From NCBI GenBank assembly GCA_012845835.1, contig JABAKD010000003.1, positions 4,928,870 through 4,992,869 of the forward strand: a DNA stretch of 64,000 nucleotides, read 5' to 3'. The position numbers and the translations under genes are program-made. The notes beneath the pieces were generated by a model that saw only the letters and a program-made list of their open reading frames with translations, was not told where the DNA came from and searched no databases. This DNA comes from Undaria pinnatifida. Lineage: Eukaryota; Sar; Phaeophyceae; Laminariales; Alariaceae. Positions 52,538 through 64,000 of the stretch are shown piece after piece. The stretch's first letter is position 1, and each line of letters opens with the position of its first letter.

Positions 52538-53995
52538 ATTCAGAAGCCGCGTTCCATGCCTGCATTTACCATTACTCTACCTCTCCCCACCCCATGTCGC
52601 CCCTTGCCCCAGTTGTCTACTAGGCGCTCCTTTCCTTCCTACTAGAACCCTGGACACCCAGAGGGGATATTCCACGGTGTACCTCACGTACCCCCTAAGT
52701 TCTTTCGACGCCCAACTTCCCGTTTCTCTGGATCGCCCATGTCTGTGCTCCCGTCTCCGCTGGCCTTATCGCTCCTCTTCTCCAGGAGTGCGGCGCGCAT
52801 TCCTCCGGAACCAGTTTCCCACCCCCCCCCCCCCTCCCATTCCCCCTCTATTTCCTCTCCACTCTCTCCAGTCCGCTCCTTAAGCGAAACGTCTCTTTCC
52901 CTCTCATACCCTCCGTCTTCTCCCGCTCCTGTACGTCATCCGCGGGGTGTTCTACCTCCCCGGAACTGTCCCCCCATAGTACTCGACCAGTTCCACCATT
53001 AAGTCCACTATGTTCCTTCCCCCCCCCCCCCCCCTCTCCCCCGCCCGCCCGTCCTGTTGTTCTCACGGCTACCGCCCCTTTTCTCTCTTGGTTCCCCTTT
53101 TCCCTTTTAAGTGTATCTTTATCGTATCTGCTGCCTTCCTCTTTCCGGGCCCCCAAATGCAACCCTTTCTCGAAGAAGGCCACATCTCTCCTCCTGAAGC
53201 AGCCAACCCTCGTGCAACTTCCTCCCTTCTTCCGCGAACAGCTCCGTTGCCCTTAAGAACAGCTGATTCGTCCAGGACTGTCCGATCTACCCGATCCTCC
53301 CCCCTATCCCCCACTCACTGATGCTCTCCTCCGTCACTCTGATCATCTCCCACGTCAGCGGCCTCCTCATCCGCACATGGTTTTCCCCTTCCACAGACGC
53401 CCTTTTGAATCGTTTCTCCAGGTCTTCGATCCTAAACAAGTTCCGCGGCAGTGACAGCCGCTCCCCAATGCTCGTGGTAGAAGTGTACCGCCATCAGCTT
53501 CCTTGGTCGCCTCCTATTTCTTCATTCCCGCGCAGCAGTAGGCGACGGTCACTGCCAGCTCATTCCCCAACTCCCACTCGACAATCTCATTGCCCAACTA
53601 GTTTCCATTCCTTCTCATGATCGTCCAGCTCACCCACATTCACCAACCTTGCGCATAAGTCCTTCAAGTCGACTTCGCAACTCGCCCCAAGTGCGTCGCT
53701 GTGCGCAATCTCCGAACACATCTTCGCTCCTTCCACTTCAAGTTCCCCCTCGTCTCCAGGCCCGACCCCCCTACCGCTTCGAATGAAGCGTCCGAACCAT
53801 GTCCTTCTGTGGGGCTGTTTCACGAACTCGAAGAACGGCGCCGCTGACTCTTCTCTCCCCGCCAAGCCTTCCGTCAGGTATCATCTCAACCACTCCACGT
53901 CGGTCATGAACCCCTCTGTAAGATCCCGCACCCTGCTTGCTTCTGCCTTCTTCCTACCCTTCCCCCTCCCCACCCCCCCGCCTTTTCCTGCCCAT

Positions 53996-54363
53996 TCAGA
54001 TGAAGCTTGCTCCGCTGCAGAAGCCGCCGCATCCCTCCCAACGCCTACCCCACCTTGCCCAAGCCCCCTTCTTATTTAGCTGCATCTCTCCAGCCAATTC
54101 TGCCTTTGTGGTCTGCCGACGTGCCTCCGAGATCGCGTTGGCGATCATTTCCCACCGCCCTGGGCTCCCCTTCCACCCGAACTGCAGCCGCAAGTCAATA
54201 AACAAACATGTTCTCCGCCCGTACCCGACGTTTGCTGCCTTGGCTGGGTCCACTCGCACTTCCTAAAGGTGTTCTTTACGTCCAGCTTCTGTATCAGCAT
54301 CCTTTTACCTGTCCCGAATTTGTCCCGTAGCCTCAGCACCCTCTTGACATTCTGGCCCGTCAC
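53996..54363 (-). pseudogene. reverse transcriptase remnant of the DIRS-like element
   Basis: In one minus frame: RMLIQKLDVKNTFRK, an RT motif A with the first catalytic Asp in LDVK. The sequence then continues in another frame with VDPAKAANVGYG, CLFIDLRLQFGWKGSPG and MIANAISEA, the strand and motif B region in the form LRLQFGW-GSPG. A frame shift near 54260 separates the two, so the copy is dead. The (F/Y)xDD motif C is not found downstream. The IDLRLQFGW pattern is closer to DIRS-type RTs than to gypsy or LINE RTs; this is from memory of family patterns. Confidence 0.6.
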
Positions 54364-54779
54364 ATCCGCCAGGTTCAGTTGCCGCCTGCTCCCCGACTTG
54401 TCTTACCGCACCCCTGTCACTGTGGTCCCACCCCCACCTGGTTGCGTACGACCCCGTTTTCGCGCACCCCCCACCCGTTCCTTTGCGCGCCCCTGGTGCC
54501 GCGTGCCCCCCCCGCCTGGGCGTGTGCTGCCCGATCGCCGCACACCTCCCCCCCCCTCTTTTTGCGCGGCCCCGTTGCCGCGTTCGCTCCCGGCCTGATC
54601 GTGTACGGCCCCCGTTGCCGCCCCCCGCCCCCCCCCCCCCCCTTCTTTGCGCGGCCCCGTTGCCGCGCTCCCTCCCGGTCGGGTCGCTCACGGCCTCATT
54701 GCCGTATACACCCGCCCTTTCATGGCCCCTTTGCCACTCCCTCCCTTCAACTTTGATATTTATTAAATTCATTTAGTTA

Positions 54780-55990
54780 TTTATTCATAACTCGCAGCTT
54801 GGCTGCCGTCGCTTTGCCCGCTTTTTCGTTCGTCCATATGTTTGTTGTTTTTTTCGGTACCATTGCCGCACCCCCCCGCCCCCCTCCCCGTTCTTTGCGC
54901 GGCCCCGGTGCCACGTTCCCCCCCCGGCCGGGCTACCCCCCGGTCGGATCGTGTACGGCCTCGATGCCGTACACCCCCCCCCCCCTCCCGCCCCGCGCGG
55001 CCCCTTTGCCGCTCACCCCTCTTTTCCATTTGAGCTCGCAGCCTGGCTGCAGTCGATCTGCCACCCTTTTCTGCGGCCCCGTTGCGGCGTGCCTTCCTTG
55101 CCTGATCGTGTACGGCCCCGTTGCCACCCCCCCCCCCCCTCCTTCTTTGCGCGGTCCAGTTGCCGCGCTTCCCCCCCGTCCGGGTCGTGTACGGCCTCCT
55201 TGCCGTACACCCCCCCCCCCCCTCGTGAGCCCGCAGCCTGGCTGCCGTCGCTCTGTCACCCTTTTCTGCGACCCCGTTGCCGCGTTCCTTCCCGACCTGA
55301 TCGTGTACGGCCCCGTTGCCGCACACTCCCCACCCCTTTCTTTGAGCGGCCTCCTTGCCGTACACCCTCCCCGCCCCCAGTGAGCCCGCAGCCTAGCTGC
55401 CGTCGCTCTTCCCCCCTTTTCTGCAGCCCCATTGCCGTGTTCCCTCCCGATCTAATCGTGTACGGCCCCATTGCCGTACACCCCCCCCCCCCTTTCTTTG
55501 CGCGGCCCCGTTGCCGCCTCCCCCCCCCCCTACCGGGTCGTGTACGACCTCCTAGCCGTACAACCCCCCCCGCCCCCCGTGAGCCCGCAGCCTGGCTGCT
55601 GTCGCTCGGTCCCCCTTTTCTGTGGCCCCGTTGCCGCGTTCCCTCCCGGCTTGATCGTGTACGGCCCCGTTGTCGCACCCCCCACCCCCCTTTTTTGGCG
55701 CGGCCCTGATGCCGCGTTCCCCACCCGGCCGGGTCGTGTACGCCTCCTTGCCGTACCCCCCCCCCCCTCCCCCGTGAGCCCGCAGCCTGACTGCGGTCGC
55801 TCTGCCCCCCTTTTCTGCGGCCCCATTGCCGCGTTTCCTCCCGACCTGATCGTGTACGGCCCCGCTGCCGCGCCCCCCCCCCCTTTCTATGCGCGGCCCA
55901 GTTGGCGCGCTCCCCCCCCGGCCGGGGCGTGTACGGCCTCTTATTTTGAGATTGCAGTCTGGCTGCCGTCGCTCTGCCTAGGAGCACTTG
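54780..55990 (-). repeat. 155-245 bp GC-rich minisatellite, about 6 units
   Basis: GCAGCCTGGCTGCCGTCGCT recurs near 54787, 55032, 55227, 55382, 55581, 55776 and 55948. Units also contain CTGCGGCCCCGTTGCCGCGT, CCTGATCGTGTACGGCCCCG and C runs. Pro/Arg-rich frames across it are repeat-driven. Confidence 0.88.
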
Positions 55991-57871
55991 CCTCCCGCGT
56001 CTAGGTCATGGCCCCGCCGTTGACGCTATCACTAGTTTCATGTTTGGTCCCGTCGCCGCAGATTTTTCCCTGCTTCCGAATGTGCGCCCCAATGTAAAGC
56101 GATCCCCCGTACGCGCTTGCCCACGTCCTTTCGTGCACGGCCCCGCCGTGCTTTTCCGGCTCGTTCCATGTGCAGCCCCATTTCAGCACCCTCCTCCCTC
56201 CGTCGGAGGGCGCACCCCCCGTACTACGCACTCTGCGCACAGGCCCGCCATGCGCTCCCCCTCCGCGTTCCGTGCACGGTCCCACCGCGCACTTCCCGGC
56301 TCGATCCCTTTGTTGCCCCTTTCCGTACCCGTCTACCTCCTTCGAGCGCTTTCCGCCCGCCTCCCTGTGCGCGGCCCGGTTGACGAATTCCCCTCTCCCA
56401 CGTATCCTGTCTTTTTTTTTGGCACCGACGGTTTTTCCTCCTTTTCCCCTCCCTTTCTCATCTGAGTTCAACGGTCTGTTAGACCCCCCCCCGTTCCACC
56501 TCACCCCCTCTCCCCCCATTTAACACACCTGTGGTTGGCCAGACCCCCTATTTCTCGCGTTATGCTGCCAACTACCGTTCCGGCCTACCCTCCTTTGCTC
56601 GCTCCCTCCCTTGTTTGTTTGTGTGATTGCTTGTTTATTCTCCTTGACTCCGTCCCCACCACGTGCCCTCTTTTACAACAACAACACCCCCCCCACCCAG
56701 CGACCCTCTCTCATCCGTTGCCCCCCGCCTCATCCGTGCCGTAGCAGTCGCACTTTACATAACACCACTATTAATAGTTATAATAGTATTTCAAGTGGTA
56801 AAGTTTCTCCGAGTAAAAGCCATTAGGGTTAGTAGTAGTAGCAGTAGTAGTAGTAGTAGTGGTATAGTAGTATTAACCCTGCAAGGCCAGAATATTAACA
56901 GTACCATGCTGAGGCTGTAGTGCCGTTAGTGGTTAGTACTCGTAGTGGCTGTGATAATATCGTGGAACTCATCCCCAGTGGCGCTAAATGTCACCGCGTC
57001 ACTGCTGCGATAAATACTAAATACAACTCCCCGGCATTTCCATGTTACACGCTTACCTTCAAATTTTTCATTTGTTCTCCGTGGTATATTTCATCCTACG
57101 AGATCCGTTCATTATTTCCGCTTTCTCTTGATATCGTTTTTTTGAAGAATTAGTCTGAACACGTTCTTGTTCCAACTCCAGGCCATTATAGGACCGGCCG
57201 CCCCTCAATGTCGTTCACGGCAACCCCTCCGCACGCTAGCGGTATGATATACCAGAGTATATTAAGTAGTGCACGGTAAAAAATAATATACCGTGGCCTA
57301 GACTAGCTTTTAATAGCGGCCATTCCAACAGACAAGCCTGTGGAAAAATATCACATTGCCCCGGGTCTTCCCTCGGCCTCTGTCTCATACGAACTCCCCC
57401 TAAATCGAAATTTGGGCTTTTTTGTACGTTTTCGAGTTTCCTCTCGTGGCTCTTGATGTGGTGCATGGCTTCAGGGAACAGATCGCTGTGCTACCCATAC
57501 ACTCTGGACTCGCCTAACTGTTTGTTCTCGGTATGCGTCATGGTGTCGCAAACATGTCCTTACTCGCGAATCTCTGCTTTAACCTGCTCCTTGGGCATCT
57601 ATCTCTGTACGACAACGCTTGTACAATTTCCTACCTCTTATTTCTTCCTTACCCATGCACAGTTCATGTTGCTACAACACGCTCTCACCACGATGTGTGC
57701 TCTTCTTCAGTAGCTTGCGACCAATGACACTACTACTGTTGTACGCGTTGTATCCCTGTTCTCCTATGCTCCTGTCGTACGAGTCTCCGTCTACTCTGCT
57801 GAAGCTCCTGCGTTGCTGCTGCTGTTGCCATTGAAGCTGCATAATCTGTCGCACTCTCCTGCTCAGAATGT

Positions 57872-58166
57872 AGATTGCGATTGGTGTCCCCCGTTGCGGC
57901 CTTTCTGCCCCTTATGCTCATGCCATCGATCTTCGCTAAAGTGCTACTACTGCTGCTTCTGTCTCTGCAGCATGGGCACTTCTTTTTATATCTCTACCGG
58001 TTGTCGTGTCCGATACTCGCTGCTGCTGTGCTGCTGCTGTACTATGCTCATGCTGCTTAGACTCTCCTATGTTTCCATAATTCTTCCCCCTGGAACCCCC
58101 CCCCCTTATTACCCGGTTCTCCGATATTCCCTTTCCGTTCCGCCAAACTCCAGACTGTTCCGACAT
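57872..58166 (-). repeat. DIRS-like repeat A1 (5' terminus)
   Basis: Minus-strand reading begins ATGTCGGAACAGTCTGGAG and carries a short MSEQSGV frame that ends within about 76 codons. It matches A2 and the copy at 13948. Confidence 0.85.
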
Positions 58167-58199
58167 TCTTACATATTGCTATAACACACGCGCTCTCCT

Positions 58200-60005
58200 A
58201 GATACCAGTACCACCTCGAGTCTGTTTCGTTTTTCTCGGTGCTATTTTTGCTTTATTTACAAGTGTCGCAGCTGCGTATCGTATACTGGTATCGAATACG
58301 GAACAATACCTGTCATTATCTGTGCCTTTTTCGTTGTTGGCGGTTTTTGGTCGTCAGGTACGTATCGAGATGAGACACGTATCTGGTGTCAACACCATCA
58401 GAACGTTTTACGATCTCCGGAACGTTTGTATGGGTACCAACCAATTAGCCCACTGCGGAATAGCCTGCGTACCCTATGGTTAGAATAATAGACTATTTTA
58501 GGTGTGGTAAGAGCTGTTCCCCTTTGCTCTCCGAGTGACCACAACGGACGTGAATGTAAGGAACAAATGGGGTTAATCTTCAAACTAATATTAATAGACT
58601 AGCTGTGTTCCACCTATGTTTCTGTCCAGCGTGGTACATGTCATACCCTGCATTGCCCTCCTTCGCCGCTCGACGCTGCTGCTGCTGCTGCTGCCGTGCG
58701 AGTACGTAGTTCTCGGTTTCATCACCTTAGCCCTTCTCCCGTAGCAGTTTTCTCACTCCCACGCGCCCGTCAGTGCGTTGGTTTTACCGTATCATGACGA
58801 TCTGATGGCCTTCTATTCGTCGCACCTGGTGGCCAGGGTGGTACCAGGCACATTCCCAGTTCAGCATGCGCTGGGCGCTGCGAACCCATTCGTTTCTTTC
58901 GCGGATCTAGGATTTTGTACAACAAAACAGAGTGGTTCTTTCGCAGGCAGTCAACCTGCACCAGTCATCGATAGTGTTGAGTAGCCGTAGACAGTGATTC
59001 GATAACCACCTGGGGCGGTAAATCCCGTCTTCCGCCTTTCCGATCACCGTTTGTGACCGCCGATTCCTGTACAGTAGAGAATCCAAATTGTGCGGGATCG
59101 TCTTGCCCTTCGATCGGGACTTCCGATATCGTACAAAACCGTGTGACGGAATTCGGGTCCCTTGGACCAGAGTTTCCATGGGCCCCTTAACTATAGTCTA
59201 TTTAAATATTAATAGTGTTTTGTTTTTCCGTTGTATAGCAGGAAGCCGACGAAAACAGAAGTCATGACCTCGATTCGTCAGCTTCACGAATTATTGCAAG
59301 GATTAGCCATGTGTCAATTCTTTAGTAGGCTGAGGAAATAAATTCAGTAGGAGACCGAGGGCGTACAAGGAAGGTTATCCCGCACACCTACCCCCCTCCC
59401 CCCCCCGCCGTCTGGGACCCCAAAAAACATTTTTTTCAAGTTTTGTTTTTTTCAACTTTGTTTCCTTGCTTGGTGGTTCGTTTCTTGGCTGCCCCTGTGG
59501 ATGGTTTACTGCACACTCTTAACTTGCGTTAACCAAGAGGCTTGGCAAGCAAGCCAACATTGCAAGAGCAAGGGATGTCAAACTGTACTCTAGGTTATTT
59601 AGGTATGTAAATCCTTGCGTCAATGCAAGGTGGTCAATGTAGTCAGAAATAATCAATGGTGGGCAAGCGCCGCGCTTGGGCACGAAACCTTTAAGCGTTC
59701 GTGCCCTTGGTGTCCAAACACGGTGCGCACGTGTCTCCTGGTTGTTCCACCGTTCCCGCACAGCCTGGGCTCAAGATGCCGCGGGAGACAGTTGGCACCG
59801 CGTGTAGAGACACGCGATTCAGGTTTATCCGAGCCTCCCAGGACATCCCCTGGTTGCCAATAATACCATGGAGCGTTGATGGGTAGGTTTGGAGAACAGG
59901 CTCCCGGACAGCCGGGCGTAATCCCGCGCAGTAGATAGGAGCGTAAACAAGCGTCATATCGGCGGGACCACTCCCGTCTGCAGCGCCGGAGAAAACACCA
60001 TCCAT
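58200..60005. other. no recognisable gene
   Basis: A (CTG)n run at 58677-58692 and scattered short frames only. The minus-strand frame at 59519-59761 has no domain. Confidence 0.4.
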
Positions 60006-60009
60006 ATCA

Positions 60010-60384
60010 ATGCCCGCACCCTTACAATTATCAAGCCCGTTCACAACTCTCGTCGCAACCACGTCAGCGAAACTGCCGGCGCCCGCACCACCCTCACCTA
60101 TGCTCACAACTCCCGTCACAACCACGTCGGCGTCACTTCCCGAGCCCGCACCACCCTCACCTCTGCTCACAACTCCCGTCGCCACCGCGTTAGCGTCACC
60201 GCTTGCGCCCCCGTCGATACTACTGTCCGTCAACACCGGCTACTCCTTCGCGCCATCCGTGGCGCTCTTCGGTTTGAAAAAATCCAGCAATGTGCGCCCG
60301 CTCCTCACCGCCGCCGCGGCACCAGCACCCCTGTCGACACACGTTGGTCGACATGCAACTTGCGACATGAGCAATAGCAATTGA
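60010..60384 (+). CDS. possible Pro/Ala/Thr-rich repeat protein, unidentified
   Basis: 124 codons from ATG. The first half consists of 21-residue repeats (TTPVTTTSASLPEPAPPSP) encoded by the 63-bp minisatellite, and the end (KKSSNVRPLLTAAAAPAPL) is unique. The opposite strand is also open (181 codons, 59691-60236, no ATG), as expected for an in-frame minisatellite. Evidence for translation is weak. Confidence 0.2.
   Translation: MPAPLQLSSPFTTLVATTSAKLPAPAPPSPMLTTPVTTTSASLPEPAPPSPLLTTPVATALASPLAPPSILLSVNTGYSFAPSVALFGLKKSSNVRPLLTAAAAPAPLSTHVGRHATCDMSNSN
60039..60218. repeat. 63-bp minisatellite, 2.8 units
   Basis: CTCACAACTCCCGTCACAAC, CACGTCGGCGTCAC and GCCCGCACCACCCTCACCT repeat with a period of 63, a multiple of three. 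Confidence 0.88.
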
Positions 60385-60604
60385 TCAACCGTGGAGAGAA
60401 AATACGATTTTGCTCCTGCGTTTCACCTACATACACACATCGACAAGGCCTGCAGCCTCATACACTGCGCGAGTAGAATACGTCCAGCGTGGCAGTTCCC
60501 AAACTGCTGATCACGCGCGAACGACCTCCCGTAAAAAAATTGAAGCAGTGTATTAACAACCAGGTATATTTCACAAACCGATATCAAAAATGGAACATAG
60601 ATCT

Positions 60605-60690
60605 AATGTACCACGCAGCTTGCAAAGTTGAGTTTCAATCATTCAATCGTTCGTGCTCACAGCTGACGTTTTTCATGTTTCATTTGTTTA
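60605..60690 (+). repeat. diverged B/C terminal module
   Basis: CACGCAGCTTGCAAAGTTGA, GTTTCAATCATTCAATCG and TCACAGCTGACGTTTTTC. Confidence 0.5.
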
Positions 60691-60699
60691 TCGAAACCG

Positions 60700-62165
60700 C
60701 TTGTGCTAGCGAATGCAACAACTGCTGCCCTCACAATTCCTCACTTGTGTTTAAGCGACTATTCGTGAGTCTCCACGTCGGGTCCGGCTCAGTTGCTCCA
60801 TATTGCGTCCGAAATCGCGCTTGCACTTCTTGCGCACCCAGTTGCCGCTGCTGGTCTTCGCGGTGATTTTTTTGGTAGGCAAAGTGCTCTGCTCGCATGC
60901 GAAAGGCGTGCAGGGACCAACAGGGACGTGGAGTAACTTAGTTGGTTCGCAGTTCGTGCGCGTTTTTTTTGGCGATTTTGATCATGCGGTTACGGCTTCT
61001 GGTATTGCTGCTCTGCTGCTGCTGCTGCTGTCAAGGCTAGGCTTCTACTACGGCCGATGTTGTCAGTTAATGGGGAGGAGGCAGCACGACACACACTGCT
61101 CGATGGTGAGCACTTTTACATATAGACTATATGATAAACCAGAGTTTTGTCTATCCAGTGCTTGCCGCCGCTGCTGCTGCTGCGAGGTACAGGATGCCCT
61201 CCAATACCACACTACAGCCCTCAAGCCTCTCCACTCACTCTCTGTGCTGTGCCGAGCACTCATCATGTTCAACGGCCTGGCCCTCGTCCATTCCTGAACC
61301 GTCACCGGAGTTGGCCCCGTAGCAGCAGATGCAGTCCTCGCCATCGCCTGGCTTTCCGCAGACGCTTGGTAGCCAAGCTGTCTTGTCGAAGGAGGGTTGT
61401 AGCAGGGGTCCCTTCGCCGTGCAGGCTGTGCTAATAGTGACCACTCTCTCTTGCTATCTCCCCTTTTCTCCGTTGCTCTGCGCTGTGCGTAGCTGGTACG
61501 CAGGCTGCTGCTGCGCGACCAGGGGGCTGCATGTCTGCTCTATAGTACCGCCCCTGCCCCTTTATTATATAGGATTTATACTGGAGGTTGTTTGCATAGC
61601 AAATCATGTGGCGTAATGGGGGGGGGATGGAGTATTCGTACCCCCCCCCCCCCTCTGGAATGGCGAAAAAAAGTTTTGGTACGTAGGTGTCGATAAAAAG
61701 TTTTTTGAGCGCCCTTGAGGAGACGTGGAAAATCTCCGGTCGTTTTGATCACACGATTAAGTCAGGCGCTTTATTTAGGCAGTGCGAATACCTGTTGCAA
61801 ACGAGGTTCGCCCATTGCGTCTTCCCGTTTCCAGGGTAGGAACCCAGGTGCCCGTGGCAAGGTGCCTCGTTTTGGTGAGCTACAGCTAGGTGTTGGCTGT
61901 GGCAGCATATCAAAATACTGTAGTGCTGTACCCCCAGAAATTTGTCGCCCATCACCAACGAGCCCAAGAGGTGATCCCGACATCCATGTACGTTTCCTCA
62001 CCGGTTATGCCCGTTACAGTACCGATATCGCCTGTGATGGCCCTTCAACCGCGTACTCAAGAATCTGTTCAATCGGAGATGTAGCCCCGCACCTTCCTTT
62101 ACCGGTTGTTTCAGTACCAGAAATAAGAGTGCCTGCATGGGCAAGCAGTTTGTCTGGAGGATGTT
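60700..62165. other. no recognisable gene
   Basis: (CTG)n at 61010-61031 and overlapping frames up to 164 residues (60803-61297) and 150 residues (61715-62167) without motifs. A C run lies at 61637-61654. Confidence 0.4.
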
Positions 62166-62290
62166 AGATTCCTCTGACCAAGATCGTTGTGACCGCTTGT
62201 TGTTTTTATTCTGACCAAGATTGTTGTATAGATCTATGGCCGATTCCTATTTTTTACTCCTCGGACCAAGATTGTTGTAGCCGATCTTTT
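62165..62290 (+). repeat. 50-60 bp tandem repeat, 3 units
   Basis: TCTGACCAAGATCGTTGT, TCTGACCAAGATTGTTGTA and TCGGACCAAGATTGTTGTAG at about 62174, 62211 and 62260, with GCCGAT and T-rich spacers. Confidence 0.75.
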
Positions 62291-62299
62291 TTCCGCATG

Positions 62300-64000
62300 T
62301 CATCATTTGCTTAGGGGGATTATTTCAGTAAGCCCCTGTTATATACAACACTTATTCGTCAAAGTACACGCAGGGTCGCATGCACGACGTTCGCACCCTG
62401 ACAACTCTTTGATAGGTATGATTTTTTTTGTCGATGATTGCAGACGAGGCAGTCTCGATTAAAAAAAGTCAAAGAACAAACCACGACAGCCGAGCCTATA
62501 GCAACGCCGGTATCAGCTGGCCGGTACCGCCTGTGCGGTCCGTTCAAAACACGCACACACCCATTCTATTGGTCGTGGCGGCTCCGCGCCGCCCTTGTCG
62601 GATTTCTCAGAAAAAGTGATTTGGTTTCCTGTGTGGCAGACGTCTCATCCAGAACATGTACACTCCCTGACTCTTAAGATAGAGGTGCCTGATTTCTTAT
62701 CTGAATTTCAACATTTCGGGGAGGGAAAATCAACGTCACACTTTCCCGCCAAACAACCCATGTCCGAGTTCACGCCGGGCCTCATGCCAGACGCACATAC
62801 CCCGGCATAGCTTTCATTGACACGGGTTCCCCACAGCAGTATTTTGTACAAGTACGTTCTCTCATAGTGGAGTCTGCCCGAAGGATTGACTGACGCACGT
62901 AAATATCAATTGCTTTTTCCCCCTTTACTTTATAACAGCAATCAGCAGTTACTACTACTCTGTTGTGCGTCTCAATACGCTGTGTTGATATTGGTCATAA
63001 CATCTGTGGATTAGAAAACGTTCTTCAGCAACGATGAGCGCAGTTCAATTATTGCGTGCCGAGTCTACTACAATCCACAGACCTACCTCTTGGATCATTG
63101 GCAGCTCGTCGGTTCCTGACACCATCAGCCACGTCTGTCAGGTGTAGCCAAAGAAGTACGGTAGGATAAGGATTCCGGTTACCGTCACACCACCATTACA
63201 ACGCTTCGATTGATGCTCGTGCACCAATGTCATCCGCGGGCATTAGTCGAACGAAACTTTTGTTAGACGGGTATGTCAGCGAGAGTTGAATCAGAATCGT
63301 GTATATGCCGAAGTATAGTACTGCGCCGCGAGACGTCGCGCGCGGGAAACACCCCTTGTTATCCCGCTGATTTCGCTCCCGCTGCTATTTTAGTTGGGGG
63401 GGAGAGTATCGTTCGACTTTCCACATCCGTTGCAGGAAATAATGAACTAGCTCATGTATTATTATCGTATATGGATTGCCGGGTTTCGGAGTCCGAGACA
63501 AATACAACCCACTGTGAGATTGTCAGACACTCTTTTTGGTTTCCCGAAGCTGTAACATCACCCACGTAGGATCCGATAACAGGTGTTCCCGAACGCACCA
63601 ACGCCTTGCCCCACAGCGTGCAGAACATCGGCGGCCTACGAGTAGCACTGTTTTGCTGCCTGACAGGTTACGTTCTTACCCCAGAGCATCAGAAACCGGC
63701 AAGGCACGTTTGACGAAAGGCGTGATGGAGCTCGCACTTATTTCATGGTGGATACTGGAGGACGACGGCTCGGACACGCCCCCAGCGACTTGTTAAAAGG
63801 AGATACCAGATCACCCTACGCCGCCAACTTGTTTTGTTTTGTTTTGTTTCGTTTGGGGTTGTGCTTTTGTTCCATGGGGCATTGCAAGTAAAAAAACAAA
63901 TGGTAGACAGGCATGGGCGAAGCGTTTTCGTTGCGAAGACGACGAGTTATCCGGTTTATCCTTTGGGAGAAAAATGTTTAGAGATCCATGTTTTCTTTCG
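62300..64000. other. no recognisable gene
   Basis: Short frames only. A G7 purine run (TTGGGGGGGAGAGTATC, near 63395) resembles a polypurine tract, but no LTR follows. A (GTTTT)n run lies at 63830-63850. Confidence 0.4.

Larger units (their letters stand above)
51685..58166 (-). mobile_element. DIRS-like retrotransposon with split direct repeats, decayed
   Basis: Read on the minus strand the order is A1 (58166-57872), interior (57871-52538), B1 (52537-52336), A2 (52331-52033), B2 (51890-51685). B1 ends where A2 begins, so the 3' terminus is joined to a second copy of the 5' terminus. That A1...B1-A2-B2 layout is the split direct repeat of PAT/Ngaro-type DIRS elements. The interior carries an RT remnant at 53996-54363 and a GC-rich minisatellite. 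No tyrosine recombinase could be recognised among the broken frames. An internally deleted relative is at 13938-14840. Confidence 0.7.

Noticed and set aside
54380-56520. Large Pro/Arg-rich proteins on both strands
   Set aside because: Frames are created by a GC-rich minisatellite with C runs. Both strands are open in several frames and no domain is present.
59691-60236. 181-residue minus-strand gene with Gly/Ala/Val repeats
   Set aside because: It opens after a stop with no ATG, and its repeats mirror an in-frame 63-bp minisatellite that is also open on the other strand.

Overview
This is a eukaryotic nuclear window, gene-poor and built mostly from transposable elements and tandem repeats. 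Support for that comes from GT-AG spliced coding exons, LTR, non-LTR, DIRS-like, TRIM, SINE, hAT and Tc1/mariner elements with clean target-site duplications (TSDs), TTAGGG-type telomere-like repeats inside a satellite, and no operon-like gene packing. The Ty3/gypsy polyprotein and the LINE tail look to me like families common in stramenopiles (brown algae, oomycetes). That is a recollection-based guess and the organism cannot be fixed from the sequence. A run of exactly 500 N (23633-24132) is an assembly gap inside the gypsy element.

Layout. 0.6-1.7 kb: a GGAAGCTTYC satellite containing two short CCCTAA blocks. 2.9-4.2 kb: a tandem array of a miniature LTR element (TRIM-1; five 84-bp LTRs, four internal domains) flanked by a 4-bp TSD. 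6-14 kb: a tRNA-derived SINE, poly-G-bearing repeats of one family (B), and a 5'-truncated LINE. 13.9-14.8 kb: a deleted copy of a DIRS-like element. 17-20 kb: inverted and direct duplications. 21.0-27.6 kb: a second TRIM-1 copy split by a full-length Ty3/gypsy element with 269-bp LTRs. 28.4-30.5 kb: the best host gene candidate (Cys-rich exon, minisatellite-bearing intron, two further exons). 31-38 kb: a second TRIM family (TRIM-2), a Tc1/mariner-like element carrying a nested hAT and a third TRIM-1 copy, a second hAT copy, and many B and C family repeats. 38.6-41.7 kb: three different minisatellites. 42-44.5 kb: more B repeats. 46-48 kb: a second SINE copy, diverged repeats and a TATA promoter-like site. 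51.7-58.2 kb: a nearly complete, decayed DIRS-like retrotransposon on the minus strand with split direct repeats (A1 ... B1-A2-B2). 58-64 kb: little recognisable content apart from short minisatellites.

The window records layered transposition. Gypsy sits in TRIM-1, which sits in an older hairpin repeat whose uninterrupted paralogue survives at 48.4 kb. hAT and TRIM-1 both sit in a mariner-like element, and a B repeat sits in the second hAT copy. TRIM-1, TRIM-2 and the gypsy element all place a TGGCGT primer-binding site 2 nt after the LTR, which suggests that the miniature elements borrow the machinery of a gypsy-type relative. Repeat families B and C are otherwise unrelated but share one roughly 65-nt terminal module, as LINE/SINE partners do. 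The most distinctive object is TRIM-1, a retrotransposon of about 370 bp that carries tRNA-type A and B boxes and a conserved 66-nt hairpin.
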